A DNA stretch of 64,000 bases from Archangium gephyra (lineage in GTDB: Bacteria > Myxococcota > Myxococcia > Myxococcales > Myxococcaceae). Location of the stretch: positions 1 through 64,000 of the forward strand of contig QFQP01000036.1 of the NCBI GenBank assembly GCA_003243425.1. Direction: 5' to 3'. Positions 45,357 to 54,509 of this stretch are shown piece by piece. The notes beneath the pieces were generated by a model. The model was not told where the DNA came from, did no database searches, and saw nothing but the letters and a program-made list of their open reading frames with translations. The position numbers and the translations under genes are program-made. How positions within the stretch are numbered: the stretch's first letter is position 1; each line of letters opens with the position of its first letter.

Positions 45357-46424
45357 TCAGTCGATGTCGACGAGCCAGTTGTACGTGTCGGGCTTCGTGC
45401 CCCGCTGAATCGCGCCGATCTCCGCGTACAGCGACTGCCCGATGGGGCCGGGAACACCGCCGTTGATGATCAGCTTCTCACCCGCGAACGCGAGCTCGCC
45501 GACGGGCGAAATCACCGCCGCCGTACCGGTGCCGAAGACCTCCGTGAGCAGCCCCGCCTGATGCGCCGCCTTGATCTCCTTGATGGAGATCGGGCGCTCT
45601 TCGACGGTGAGGCCCAGCTCGCGCGCCATGGTCAGCACCGAGTCGCGCGTCACGCCGGCGAGAATCGAGTCGCTCAAAGGCGGCGTCACCAGCGTCTTGC
45701 CGATGATGAAGCACACGTTCATGGTGCCGACCTCTTCGACGTACTCGTGGTCCTTGCCGTCGAGCCACAGCACCTGGTCGAAGCCTTCCTTCTTGGCCTT
45801 CATCGCCGACGACAACGACGCCGCGTAGTTGGCGCCGGCCTTGGTCGACCCCAGCCCGCCGCGCGGCGCGCGCACGTCATTGGTCTCGACCCAGATGCGC
45901 ACCGACTTGAGGCCGCTGCCGCCGAAGTAGTTGCCCGCCGGCGAAGCGATGACGAAGTAGCGGTACATCTTCGAGGGGCGAACACCGAGGAACCCCTCGG
46001 TGGCGATGAGCGTGGGGCGCAGGTACAGCGACGTGCCCGCCGACTTGGGCACCCAGTCGGCCTCGACCTTCACCAGCGCGCGCACCGCCTCCATCATGTC
46101 GGCCTCGCTCGGAGCCGTCATGCACAGGCGCGGCGCACCGATGGCCATGCGCTTGGCGTGCATCTCCGGGCGGAACATGCGGATGCGACCGTCTGCACCA
46201 CGGAACGCCTTGCTGCCTTCGAACATCGCCTGGCCGTAGTGGAAGACGCCGGCCGCAGGGTCCATCTGGAACGGGGCGTAGGGCTCGATTCGCGCGTCGA
46301 ACCAACCCTTCTGATCCGTGAAATCCATCGCGAAGAGGTGATCAGAGAAGAACTTGCCGAACCCGAGCTCTGCGTCGGGCGGCTTCACCTTGGGGCTGCT
46401 GGTCTTCGTGATGCGGATGTCCAT
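45357..46424 (-). CDS. ilvE: Branched-chain amino acid aminotransferase
   Basis: The 355-residue PLP enzyme (fold type IV) starts at ATG 46424. The catalytic lysine is K195 in STKAGANYAASL, the phosphate-binding EEVGTMNVCF is at 230-239, and a second phosphate loop is EVFGTGTAAVISPVG. It transfers amino groups between Leu/Ile/Val keto acids and glutamate in the cytoplasm. The N-terminal KFFSDHLFAMDF is characteristic of the mitochondrial/BCAT class. It is downstream of sdaA on the same strand, about 103 bp apart, and the two may share a biosynthetic-degradative context. Confidence 0.93.
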   Translation of the reverse strand: MDIRITKTSSPKVKPPDAELGFGKFFSDHLFAMDFTDQKGWFDARIEPYAPFQMDPAAGVFHYGQAMFEGSKAFRGADGRIRMFRPEMHAKRMAIGAPRLCMTAPSEADMMEAVRALVKVEADWVPKSAGTSLYLRPTLIATEGFLGVRPSKMYRYFVIASPAGNYFGGSGLKSVRIWVETNDVRAPRGGLGSTKAGANYAASLSSAMKAKKEGFDQVLWLDGKDHEYVEEVGTMNVCFIIGKTLVTPPLSDSILAGVTRDSVLTMARELGLTVEERPISIKEIKAAHQAGLLTEVFGTGTAAVISPVGELAFAGEKLIINGGVPGPIGQSLYAEIGAIQRGTKPDTYNWLVDID

Positions 46425-46527
46425 GACTGCCTCGCTGCGAACCTGCGTTTGAGGCGCAACTAACACCCACGCACGGACAGACAAAGGCTCAGTAGCGCCG
46501 GTACAGACGGGGTGACACCGCGTTGCG

Positions 46528-47889
46528 TCAGCACTCCACGATGTTCACCGCGAGGCCGCCACGCGCCGTCTCTTTGTACTTCGCCGACATGTCTTCGCCG
46601 GTGCTGCGCATGGTGGCGATCACCTTGTCGAGCGAGACCTTGTGCTTGCCGTCGCCGGAAAGCGCGAGCCGCGCGGCGTTGATGGCCTTCACGCTGCCCA
46701 TGGCGTTCCGCTCGATGCACGGCACCTGCACGAGCCCGCCGATGGGGTCGCACGTGAGCCCGAGGTTGTGCTCCATGCCGATCTCCGCCGCGTTCTCGAC
46801 CTGCTCCGGCGTGCCGCCCATCACCTCGGCGAGCGCGCCCGCGGCCATCGAACAGGCCACGCCCACTTCACCCTGACAGCCGACCTCCGCGCCCGAAATG
46901 CTCGCGTTCTTCTTGTAGAGCGCGCCGATGGCCGCGGCCGTCAGCAGGAAGCGCTGCACGCCTTCCTCGTCGGCGTTGGGCACGAAGCGCCGGTAGTACT
47001 GCAGCACCGCGGGAATGATGCCGGCCGCGCCGTTCGTCGGCGCCGTCACGACGCGCCCGCCCGCCGCGTTCTCTTCGTTGACCGCGAGCGCCCACAGGTT
47101 CACCCAGTCGATGATGATCAACGGGTCGGTGTTCGTCTCGTTCTTGAGTCGACGCGACAACGTGGCTGCGCGCCGCTTGACCTTCAGACCGCCGGGCAGA
47201 ATCCCCTCCTTCTCGCAGCCGCGGCGAATGCAGCTGGTCATCGCGTCGGCGATCTCCTTGAGGCCCGCGCGCACGTCGGCTTCGGGGCGCAGCGCCTTCT
47301 CGTTTTCGAGCATCAACGTCGAGATCGACAGCCCGTGCGCGTTGCACAACTGCAGCAGCTCGTCGCCGGTGTGGAAGACGTACGGCACCTGCGCCTCGAG
47401 CGTGACCGCGCCTTCGGGAACGCCGTCGTGGCCGACCACGAAGCCACCGCCCACCGAGTAGTACACGCGCTGCACGAGCACCTGTGTGCCTTCGAACGCG
47501 GTGAAGCGCATGCCGTTGCTGTGCAGCGGCAACTTCTCGCGACGATGAAAGATGAGCGAGTCGGGGCGGAAGCCCACCTCGTGCGCACCGAGGAGCTTCA
47601 ACTTCATGTCCTTGTGCACCCGCGCGATGCGCGCAGCGACGCCGTCGATGTCGACGGTCTTCGGTGATTCACCTTCGAAGCCGAGGATGACCGCGAGGTC
47701 GCTGCCGTGACCCTTGCCGGTGAAGCCGAGTGAACCGAACAGCTCGGCCTTCACGCTCGTCACGCGGGTCAGCAGCCCGTCTTCCTTCAACCGCGTCGCG
47801 AAGCGCGCAGCGGCGTTCATCGGCCCCACGGTGTGTGAGCTCGAAGGACCGATGCCGATCTTGAAGAGATCGAAGACGCTGATGTGCAC
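46528..47889 (-). CDS. sdaA: L-serine ammonia-lyase, iron-sulfur type
   Basis: The 453-residue single-chain enzyme has both the beta-like (1-150: GPSSSHTVGPM, LFGSLGFTGKGHGSD) and alpha-like (catalytic) domains. The 4Fe-4S ligands C338, C380 and C391 have the same spacing (42 and 11) as the Legionella enzyme, and the protein ends in C453 (NIVEC), the tail cysteine that plugs the cluster when substrate is absent. It deaminates L-serine to pyruvate in the cytoplasm. Start at ATG 47889. Confidence 0.92.
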   Translation of the reverse strand: MHISVFDLFKIGIGPSSSHTVGPMNAAARFATRLKEDGLLTRVTSVKAELFGSLGFTGKGHGSDLAVILGFEGESPKTVDIDGVAARIARVHKDMKLKLLGAHEVGFRPDSLIFHRREKLPLHSNGMRFTAFEGTQVLVQRVYYSVGGGFVVGHDGVPEGAVTLEAQVPYVFHTGDELLQLCNAHGLSISTLMLENEKALRPEADVRAGLKEIADAMTSCIRRGCEKEGILPGGLKVKRRAATLSRRLKNETNTDPLIIIDWVNLWALAVNEENAAGGRVVTAPTNGAAGIIPAVLQYYRRFVPNADEEGVQRFLLTAAAIGALYKKNASISGAEVGCQGEVGVACSMAAGALAEVMGGTPEQVENAAEIGMEHNLGLTCDPIGGLVQVPCIERNAMGSVKAINAARLALSGDGKHKVSLDKVIATMRSTGEDMSAKYKETARGGLAVNIVEC

Positions 47890-47942
47890 GCGTCTTCAAT
47901 ATCCGCACGTCACGCGCGACGACACTTCAGACGCATGACGCA

Positions 47943-48248
47943 CTACGGCAGGCGGAGCTTCGACTCCCCGGTCGACCGGCTCATGCGCACGCCACGTGAC
48001 GGCGGGAACTTCTTGAGGCCCTCGGCGCGCAAGGGCGGCGCGTGCATGTTCTCGTAGGTCGCGAACGCCTCGGCGTCTTGAAAGGTGTAGCGGGCCTCGC
48101 AGCGCTTCTCGTTCCACTGCACGAGCTCGGCGGTCAAAGCGCCCGCCTTCACCACGTCGGCGAGGTGGCCCTGCAGCAACCACTGCTGCCATTCGGTGCA
48201 GACGTCGGAAGAATCGAACTCGGCGTGAACGGTGTAGGCGAAAGTCAT
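47943..48248 (-). CDS. DUF4286-like small protein
   Basis: The 101-residue product begins MTFAYTVHAEFDSSDVCTEWQQWLLQGHLADVV and contains ENMHAPPLRAEGLKKFPP. This fits the DUF4286 pattern of short ferredoxin-like (dimeric alpha-beta barrel) proteins of unknown function. The start overlaps the stop of the DUF3052-like gene by 4 bp, so the two are translated together. No signal peptide. Confidence 0.7.
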   Translation of the reverse strand: MTFAYTVHAEFDSSDVCTEWQQWLLQGHLADVVKAGALTAELVQWNEKRCEARYTFQDAEAFATYENMHAPPLRAEGLKKFPPSRGVRMSRSTGESKLRLP

Positions 48249-48697
48249 CGGGGAATGATGTCTACCGGTGGATGGTCGAAAGCGCTCGGGCCTTCTCCGG
48301 GTTTCGACTTCACGAGGCCCTGCGGGCGGAAGCGCATCGCGCTCCACGTTTCGTCCAGAGAGATCTGCGAAACGGGTCGCAACCCTCTGGGCCACAGCCA
48401 GTGCCAGAGAATGTCGCGGTTCAAGTCGGTGTCGACGCCGCCCTTCGGGTAGCAGATCCACAACAGCGGATCTCCGCGCAGCCGGCCTTCGACCTTCTTG
48501 AAGACGGCTGCGAGCTCGCGGCTGTTCTTCGCGAAGAGAATCGACGCCTCGGGGATCTTCGGCACGCGCGTCGTCTGCGCGAGGCCCTCGAGCAACGGCT
48601 TCACCTTCGCCGGTACGTTGGGTGCGAACCACGCGGGCCCGCCCTTGTACGAGAGCTTCTTCAGAATCGGCGGAGGCGTCGGTTTCTTCGTGGCCAT
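48245..48697 (-). CDS. DUF3052-like protein
   Basis: The 150-residue product from ATG 48697 has LLWICYPKGGVDTDLNRD and SLDETWSAMRFRP, matching the family hallmarks LWVxWPKkxSGVxTDL and DETWSgLkl. The N-terminus MATKKPTPPPILKKLSYKGG is basic. The family has a helical-sheet fold of unknown function. It is coupled to the DUF4286-like gene and divergent from the TPR gene at 48727, leaving only 29 bp. Confidence 0.72.
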   Translation of the reverse strand: MATKKPTPPPILKKLSYKGGPAWFAPNVPAKVKPLLEGLAQTTRVPKIPEASILFAKNSRELAAVFKKVEGRLRGDPLLWICYPKGGVDTDLNRDILWHWLWPRGLRPVSQISLDETWSAMRFRPQGLVKSKPGEGPSAFDHPPVDIIPR

Positions 48698-48726
48698 GCG
48701 CGGCCGCACCGTACAAGGTTCCTCGC

Positions 48727-50292
48727 ATGCGCACTGCCCTGCTCGCTGCGGCGTTGTGTTCCATCACCGCTTTCGCCGCTCCGAAGAATCCCGTCGTCGC
48801 GTTCTTTCCGCCGACGTCGAATGACGTTCGCCTGCAGCAGCTGGCACTGCTGATGGAAGCGCGCGCCTCGGAGCTCGTCGAAGAGACCAACAAGGTCAGC
48901 GAGCTGCATCTGAAGCAGACGCTGCGGGTCATCAACGAAGAGGGCTTCGCGTCTGACCTGCGGCTCGAGGGCAACGTGGAAGCGCTGCGCATCGCTGCGG
49001 GTGCTGATCGCGCGGTCGCGTTTTCCCTCGAAGCGTCTGGCGACCAGCTGCTGCTGAGCGGCGTCACCGTCGACGGCAAGAAGCCGAAGCCGTTCAACGC
49101 GAAGTTGCCGAAGGCGTGGGGCCCCGCGCTCGAGCAAGGGTCGGTCGCGCTCGCGAAAGCACTGCTGGCCGGCGCCGCGTTGCCGAAGAAGACCACCGCG
49201 CAGCCCACGTCGTCGAACGACGAAGCACTGCAGCAGCTGGGCGCGTGCTACCCGGTGGTGCTGCGCCAGCCGCTCTCGGTCGACACGCCCGCGCTCGTCG
49301 ACGGAGCCGAGCTGGAGCGCGCGGTGGCCGCCTGTCAGAAGGCCGTGGAGCTCGACCCTTCGCTGCGTTTCGCCAACGCCGTCGCTTCGCTCGGTCAGTC
49401 GATTCTCGGTGGTGACGCCGCGGCGGCGAAGTCGCTGGCGGCGCTCGGCAACGCCGACGACGTGCTCGAGATCTACACGCTGGCGCGCTTCTGGTTGCTC
49501 ACGCGCTACCAGTCGAACGAAGCCGGCGTCGCGTTCCTGCAGGACATCATCAAGAGACACCCCGGTGAGTTGATCGCCCGCGCGTATCTCGGCGACACGC
49601 AGTTCGCCCTCGGTGCGTGGGCCGACGCCGAGAAGACCTTCCAGGCGTACGTGGCGCTCGCTCCGTCGTCGCCGTGGGCGCAGGGCCGGTTGAGCAAGGC
49701 GCTCGCGCGGCAGGGCAAGCACACCGAAGCCATCGCCGCGGCCAAGAAGGCGTTCCTGCTCTCGCCGTCGAGCCCGGAGACGCGCCTCGAGCTCGGCAGC
49801 CGCTACATCGACGCCGGCAGCCTCGCTGAAGCGCAGGAGACGCTGGAGCCGCTCTCGAAGCTCACGCCGCCGCGCGGTGAGCACCTGCTGCGCCTGGGCT
49901 GGGCGCACTGGCTCGAAGGCGAACTCGACGCCGCCGAGGCGTACTTCACGCGCGCCGTCGACACCGCGACCAGCCCCGGCGAGTGGCGCACGCGCGGTCG
50001 CGCCGCGTACGACCTCGCGCTCGTCGAGGCGAAGCGTGGCCGCACCAGGGAAGCCGCGGCGCAGTTGAAGGCCGCGTACGCGACGGGGTTCAAGGTGAAG
50101 GAGCTGGACCCTTCACTGGCTGCCGCGGCCAAAGAGATGGAGCGCGCGGACATGGAGAAGAAGGCGCAGTCGCCGGCGAAGACCGTGACGCCGCGTGAAG
50201 CGAGCCTGTTCCCGGTGAACGCGTTCGGCGACGTCGACACCGGCGCGAAGAAGCCGCCGGCGCCTGAAGGCCTCATTCTCTTCCGGTTCTGA
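48727..50292 (+). CDS. TPR-repeat protein, secreted
   Basis: The 521-residue product starts MRTALLAAALCSITAFAAPK, a signal peptide. Residues about 200-440 hold several tetratricopeptide units (YLGDTQFALGAWADAEKTFQAYVALAPSSPWAQGRLSKALARQGKHTEAIAAAKKAFLLSPSS and similar), and another run is near 370-420. A gap of 4 bp to the following lipoprotein gene suggests cotranscription. The protein is probably periplasmic; partners unknown. An N-terminal alpha/beta portion (about 25-130) resembles no family I know. Confidence 0.75.
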   Translation: MRTALLAAALCSITAFAAPKNPVVAFFPPTSNDVRLQQLALLMEARASELVEETNKVSELHLKQTLRVINEEGFASDLRLEGNVEALRIAAGADRAVAFSLEASGDQLLLSGVTVDGKKPKPFNAKLPKAWGPALEQGSVALAKALLAGAALPKKTTAQPTSSNDEALQQLGACYPVVLRQPLSVDTPALVDGAELERAVAACQKAVELDPSLRFANAVASLGQSILGGDAAAAKSLAALGNADDVLEIYTLARFWLLTRYQSNEAGVAFLQDIIKRHPGELIARAYLGDTQFALGAWADAEKTFQAYVALAPSSPWAQGRLSKALARQGKHTEAIAAAKKAFLLSPSSPETRLELGSRYIDAGSLAEAQETLEPLSKLTPPRGEHLLRLGWAHWLEGELDAAEAYFTRAVDTATSPGEWRTRGRAAYDLALVEAKRGRTREAAAQLKAAYATGFKVKELDPSLAAAAKEMERADMEKKAQSPAKTVTPREASLFPVNAFGDVDTGAKKPPAPEGLILFRF

Positions 50293-50296
50293 AGAA

Positions 50297-50677
50297 ATGC
50301 GGCTCGCGAGCCTCGCCGTGCTGCTGAGCGGGTGCGTGACCTCACGGTTCATCGCGCGCGACGCCGATTTCGAAGCGAGAGAAGCGCAGGAAGACCCGGT
50401 ATTGGTCGCCGGCCGCGACGTGCCGCGTGACGCCAGGCCACTCGGCCGCGTCGAGGTCTTTCACAACAACCTCACGGACCGTGACGCCATCATTCGGGTC
50501 GCGCTCTCACGTGCGAAAGCCACCGGCTGCTCGTGGCTCGTTCACGCCAACCCCAACGGCAACGCCGACGTGAAGACCGAAGGCGTGGAGTTCGTGCTCG
50601 TGTTCGGTGGGTCGCTGGGACCGCCTCAAGCCGAGGGCGAGAACCGCGCAGACTTCTACTGCTTCACTTCCCGGTGA
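50297..50677 (+). CDS. Small predicted lipoprotein
   Basis: The 126-residue product has leader MRLASLAVLLSGC with lipidation at C13. The core contains VFHNNLTDRDAIIRVALSRAKATGCSWLVHANPNG, a compact alpha/beta pattern with a second cysteine and another (DFYCF) near the end. Not recognised. It is coupled to the TPR gene and its 3' end overlaps the convergent membrane-protein gene by 14 bp. Confidence 0.65.
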   Translation: MRLASLAVLLSGCVTSRFIARDADFEAREAQEDPVLVAGRDVPRDARPLGRVEVFHNNLTDRDAIIRVALSRAKATGCSWLVHANPNGNADVKTEGVEFVLVFGGSLGPPQAEGENRADFYCFTSR

Positions 50678-51482
50678 GCCGCAGGACACCGCGAATGAGG
50701 CGCGCGACGCCGACCGTCATCGCGCCGGTCGCGACGATGTAGCGCCCGCCGTTCGACGCGCTCGACACCGTCACCGTCGTCATCACCACACCGATGAGCA
50801 GCATGCCGCCACCGACCAGAAAGTCCGAGGCTGGGTTCACGCGGTCCGCTGCTGCGGTCGGAGCGTGAAGGCCCTGCTCTCGCGGCGGAACGCCGGGAAC
50901 GGTGAGCTCGCGGGCGTTCGAGCGGGCCCACAGCGCCAGGGCCAGCGCCGAGCCCGCGCTGACGAGCGAGGTCGAGCTCATCACCGTCGCCGAGACCCAG
51001 TCGGTGCTGATGAGACCCCACGCGAGCGCCGCGCCGTACGCCGTGCGCACCAGGACCGCGCCGAACGTCGCGACGGCGAAGAGCAACGCCCACGCGCTTC
51101 GATGATTCGCGAGGCGGAACAGCACCCACGCGACGGCCGCTCGTTCGAGCAGCGAGCTGAACAACCCCACGTTCGACACCAGCGACATCAGCGGCGACGA
51201 GACCAAGCGCACGTCGTCGGTGCGGAGCAGCGCCAGGGTCGCGAAGTCGAACGACGCGTTGATCGCCACCAACGCGGCCGCCGCCCAGAGCAGCTCGGCA
51301 GACGCTTCTGTGAGCGCCAGCTGCACGAGTCCCACGGTCACCAGGCCCGATGCGACGAGCCACGTCACGGGCAACGCAAGCGTCTGCGCGCCAAAGCCGA
51401 TGAAGGAGAACACCACGGCTGCGAAGGCATCGACCGCGAAGCCCGCGGCGACGAGCGCGAGCCCACGGCGCGCAGCGCTCAC
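50664..51482 (-). CDS. Tandem paralogous integral membrane protein B
   Basis: The 272-residue product starts with GTG 51482, overlapping the stop of the paralogue (GTGA). It has about seven to eight TM segments (FVIVTGLVTVGLVQLAL-like helices), then a variable cytoplasmic or periplasmic loop with GLHAPTAAADRVNPASDF, and ends with TVSSASNGGRYIVATGAM and VGVARLIRGVLRL. That terminal block is nearly identical to its neighbour's. No transporter signature was identified. The tandem copies look like a duplication. Confidence 0.7.
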   Translation of the reverse strand: MSAARRGLALVAAGFAVDAFAAVVFSFIGFGAQTLALPVTWLVASGLVTVGLVQLALTEASAELLWAAAALVAINASFDFATLALLRTDDVRLVSSPLMSLVSNVGLFSSLLERAAVAWVLFRLANHRSAWALLFAVATFGAVLVRTAYGAALAWGLISTDWVSATVMSSTSLVSAGSALALALWARSNARELTVPGVPPREQGLHAPTAAADRVNPASDFLVGGGMLLIGVVMTTVTVSSASNGGRYIVATGAMTVGVARLIRGVLRLTGK

Positions 51483-52369
51483 TGCTGACGTCTTCCGAGT
51501 CGGATGAAGCCGCGAATGATGCGGCCGAGCCCGACGGCGATCGCGCCCGTCGCCACGATGTAGCGGCCGCCGTTCGAAGCCGTCGACACCGAGATGGTGG
51601 TCACCGCCACGCCGATGCCGAGAATCACCGCACCAATCGCGAAGTCGGAGCCGGCGCTGGCGGGCTCGTCGGCCACCTGCGGGGCGTGAAGTCCGTGCTC
51701 GGTGGGCGGCATCGCGGGGATGACACCGTCGGGCGACTCGTTGATCGCCACGCGCGTGAGCCAGGTCACGAGCAGCAACGCCGCCACGTTGAAGACACCG
51801 ACGCTCGTCGTCACCAGAGAATAGATGCCCGACTCGTAGAGCTTCATGCCGTCGACGAGTTGCAGCGACACGGCCGTCGAGAACGCCGAGCGCGCCACCG
51901 ACAGCAGCACCATCGTCGCCGCCAGCGGCAGGAGCCACGAGAACCGCGGCGCAGCGAGGCGAATGAGGATCCACAGCGTCAACGCGCGCTCCGCGATCGA
52001 CAGGAGCATCGCGAGGCCCATCAAGGCGCTCCCGAAGGGGCCGAGAACTCCGAAGTTCCCGGTGAGCATCAGCGCCGCGTAGCCCACGTCGACGAGGGCG
52101 TTGATGACGCCGAACACCACCGCGATCCACGGCAGCGAGACGTCGTCGACGGCGTTCGCGAGTTGCACCATCGCTGCCACGAAGACGGCCGCGACGCCGA
52201 GCCAGAGGAGCTGCATCGCCAGCTCGCCGAGGTTGCCGAACGCCACCTTCGCGACCCGGGTCAACAGCAGCTGGAGGACGTACGTGACCGCGTTCGCGAC
52301 CGCGGCCACGAAGAAGATCGTGAACGCCGCTCGGGCGCGCACTGCGTCGGTGATGCGCATGACCGTCAT
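51479..52369 (-). CDS. Tandem paralogous integral membrane protein A
   Basis: From ATG 52369 the product has 296 residues and about seven TM helices (FFVAAVANAVTYVLQLLL, LWLGVAAVFVAAMVQLA). The C-terminal block GLHAP, SDFAIG, VSTASNGGRYIVATGAI and VGLGRIIRGFIRLG mirrors that of the downstream gene, so the two are paralogues arranged in tandem with translational coupling. A start at 52360 is also possible. No family recognised; both may form a heteromeric complex. Confidence 0.7.
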   Translation of the reverse strand: MTVMRITDAVRARAAFTIFFVAAVANAVTYVLQLLLTRVAKVAFGNLGELAMQLLWLGVAAVFVAAMVQLANAVDDVSLPWIAVVFGVINALVDVGYAALMLTGNFGVLGPFGSALMGLAMLLSIAERALTLWILIRLAAPRFSWLLPLAATMVLLSVARSAFSTAVSLQLVDGMKLYESGIYSLVTTSVGVFNVAALLLVTWLTRVAINESPDGVIPAMPPTEHGLHAPQVADEPASAGSDFAIGAVILGIGVAVTTISVSTASNGGRYIVATGAIAVGLGRIIRGFIRLGRRQQ

Positions 52370-52395
52370 GAGACCCCAGAAGTCCGCGAAGCGTG

Positions 52396-52474
52396 CAGAA
52401 ACTTCAGAACGCTCGCGGGCTGCTGAACACGCTCGCACCGACCCCACATGCCCACGGCGCAGCCAGAAACTTCA
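52396..52474. repeat. Pair of 11-bp direct repeats between divergent genes
   Basis: CAGAAACTTCA occurs at 52396-52406 and 52464-52474, 68 bp start-to-start (between six and seven helical turns), in the divergent region between the membrane-protein pair and the GlcD-like gene. They could be binding sites of a common regulator. The remaining intergenic sequence shows nothing else I can call. Confidence 0.35.
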
Positions 52475-52490
52475 CGCTACAACTCGCGGC

Positions 52491-53864
52491 ATGCAGGCCT
52501 TCTTCGAAGCACTCGCCAAAGACTTCCCCGCTGACTTCGCTTCCCGTGAGCCGGGCGATCTCGCCACCTACGGCAAGGACTGGACGAAGGTCTTCACGCC
52601 CGCGCCGTCGGTGCTCGTTCGCCCGCGCAGCACCGCCGAGGTCGCGGCGTTCCTGAAGCTCGCGTCGTCGCACGGCGTGCAGGTCGTGCCGTCCGGTGGC
52701 CGCACGGGCCTCGCGGGTGGCGCCGTCGCGCAGCACGGTGAGGTGGTCCTCTCGCTCGAGCGCATGCGCAAGATGGACGCGGTCGACCCACTCGCGCTCA
52801 CGGTGCACGTGGAAGCCGGCGCCATCACCGAAGCCGTTCACCACCACTGCGCGGAAGCAGGGCTCACCTGGCCGGTCGACTTCGCGTCGAAGGGCTCGAG
52901 TCAGGTCGGCGGCAACATCGCCACCAATGCCGGCGGCGTGCGCGTCATTCGCTACGGCCTCACCCGGCAGTGGGTGCTGGGCCTCACCGTGGTCACCATG
53001 CAGGGCGAGGTGCTGCAGCTCAACGGCGCCCTCGAGAAGAACAACACCGGCGTCGACCTGCGGCAGCTGTTCATCGGCTCCGAGGGAATTCTGGGCGTCA
53101 TCACCGAAGCCACGCTCAAGCTCACGCGCCTTCCCGAGAAGGTCGACGTGTTCCTCTTCGCGCTCGACTCGCTGCAGGGCGTACTGGCGCTGTTCGAAGA
53201 AGCCCGCCGCGGCCCGTTCACGGTGATGGCCTACGAGTTCTTCACCGACGCGTGCACCCGGCGCCTGGCGATGCATCGCAGCGTGCGGCCTCCGTTCGAG
53301 CGCACGTACTCGCACTACGTGCTGCTGGAGGTCGAAGCCGCCCGCGACATCGACGCGTGGCTGTCAGGGCTCTTCGAGAAGGAGCTCGTGAAAGACGGCA
53401 CGCTCGCGGCCGATGAGAGTCAGCGCAAGGCGTTGTGGACACTGCGCGAGGGCATCAGTGAGTCGTTGTCTGCGACGGGCCTGCCACACAAAAACGACAT
53501 CGCCCTGCCGATTTCTCGACTGCGCGCGTTCTCGGACGGCTTCGAGAAACTGCTCGTCGAGAAGTACCCCGGCTGGGAGCTCTGCGTGTTCGGCCACATC
53601 GGCGACGGCAACCTGCACGTGAACATCATGAAGCCCGACGCGCTCAGCAAAGAGCAGTTCCTCTCGCGCGTGCATGAAGTCGACAAGGACATGTTCGAGC
53701 TGGTGAAGGCCCACGCCGGCTCCATCAGCGCGGAGCACGGCGTCGGGCTCCTGAAGCGCGACTGGCTCGGCTACTCGCGCACGCCGGTGGAGATCGAGCT
53801 GATGAAGCAGTTCAAGAAGGTGCTCGACCCGCGCGGGCTGCTCAACCCCGGCAAGGTGCTGTGA
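52491..53864 (+). CDS. FAD-linked oxidase, D-lactate/glycolate dehydrogenase-like (GlcD type)
   Basis: The 457-residue flavoprotein has a PCMH-type FAD domain (VLVRPRSTAEVAAFLKLA, VVPSGGRTGLAGGA, SQVGGNIATNAGGVRVIRYG, LFIGSEGILGVITEATL) and a FAD-oxidase C-terminal domain with FGHIGDGNLHVNI, ISAEHGVGLLKRDWL and DPRGLLNPGKVL. These mark the GlcD/D-lactate dehydrogenase/2-hydroxyglutarate dehydrogenase group, which oxidises 2-hydroxyacids and passes electrons to the quinone pool or ETF. No GlcE or GlcF partner is nearby, so it is a single-subunit type. Substrate is uncertain. Confidence 0.88.
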   Translation: MQAFFEALAKDFPADFASREPGDLATYGKDWTKVFTPAPSVLVRPRSTAEVAAFLKLASSHGVQVVPSGGRTGLAGGAVAQHGEVVLSLERMRKMDAVDPLALTVHVEAGAITEAVHHHCAEAGLTWPVDFASKGSSQVGGNIATNAGGVRVIRYGLTRQWVLGLTVVTMQGEVLQLNGALEKNNTGVDLRQLFIGSEGILGVITEATLKLTRLPEKVDVFLFALDSLQGVLALFEEARRGPFTVMAYEFFTDACTRRLAMHRSVRPPFERTYSHYVLLEVEAARDIDAWLSGLFEKELVKDGTLAADESQRKALWTLREGISESLSATGLPHKNDIALPISRLRAFSDGFEKLLVEKYPGWELCVFGHIGDGNLHVNIMKPDALSKEQFLSRVHEVDKDMFELVKAHAGSISAEHGVGLLKRDWLGYSRTPVEIELMKQFKKVLDPRGLLNPGKVL

Positions 53865-53878
53865 CGAGCGCCGTCACG

Positions 53879-54451
53879 TCACTGCGCGACGTGAGGCTCG
53901 GCTTCGAGCGCGACGGGCGTTGCACGTCTGGAGAGCGCACCTTCTTGGCCCGGCACCGGTGACGAACGCACCTCGTAGCGCGCGCCCGAGAGCCCCTCCG
54001 GCCGCCACACGACCCGCGAAGGCACGCCGGTCGACGAGGTCGCGCCTTCGAACATGCCCAGGAAGAAGGTGTGCAGCGAGCCGACGTCGTCGAAGTGGGC
54101 CACGTACCGGTACGGCGCCACTTCGTGCATCGACACGTCGAGGAACTCGCCGACGTGCTGCTGCAGCCGCTGCGGCAAGGTCGCCATCGCCTCGCTCAAC
54201 GAGTAGCCCTCGTACTTCTTGAACACCAGGTCGAAGCCCACGCGGCGCATCGCTTCGCCGCGCGAAACGTCCGGGTGCAGCTCCGAGGAATAGAGCCCCA
54301 ACCAACGTGAGAAATGCTCGACCGGCACATCTGCTGACGTGCTGGTCACATCAAGCCCGGCGCGAAGGAGCGACTGCTCGAGCGGCGTACCAACGACGCC
54401 CTTGAACACCTTCGTGACGAACTGACCCGAGACCCTCCGCTCGAAATCCAT
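53879..54451 (-). CDS. DUF2378 family protein (myxobacterial paralogous family)
   Basis: From ATG 54451 the product has 190 residues and matches the TIGR02265/DUF2378 family, a myxobacteria-restricted group of mostly helical proteins. Conserved features are VFKGVVGTPLEQSLLRAGLD, VPVEHFSRWLGLYSSELHPD, EAMRRVGFDLVFKKYEGYS and a lengthy carboxyl part (VAPYRYVAHFDDVGSLHTFFLGMFEG). Function unknown. It converges with the GlcD-like gene. Confidence 0.8.
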   Translation of the reverse strand: MDFERRVSGQFVTKVFKGVVGTPLEQSLLRAGLDVTSTSADVPVEHFSRWLGLYSSELHPDVSRGEAMRRVGFDLVFKKYEGYSLSEAMATLPQRLQQHVGEFLDVSMHEVAPYRYVAHFDDVGSLHTFFLGMFEGATSSTGVPSRVVWRPEGLSGARYEVRSSPVPGQEGALSRRATPVALEAEPHVAQ

Positions 54452-54509
54452 GGCGGCAGAGGTAACGCGCGAATCGCCGCGCGCATGCCCACCCAACACT
54501 TCTTCTCAA

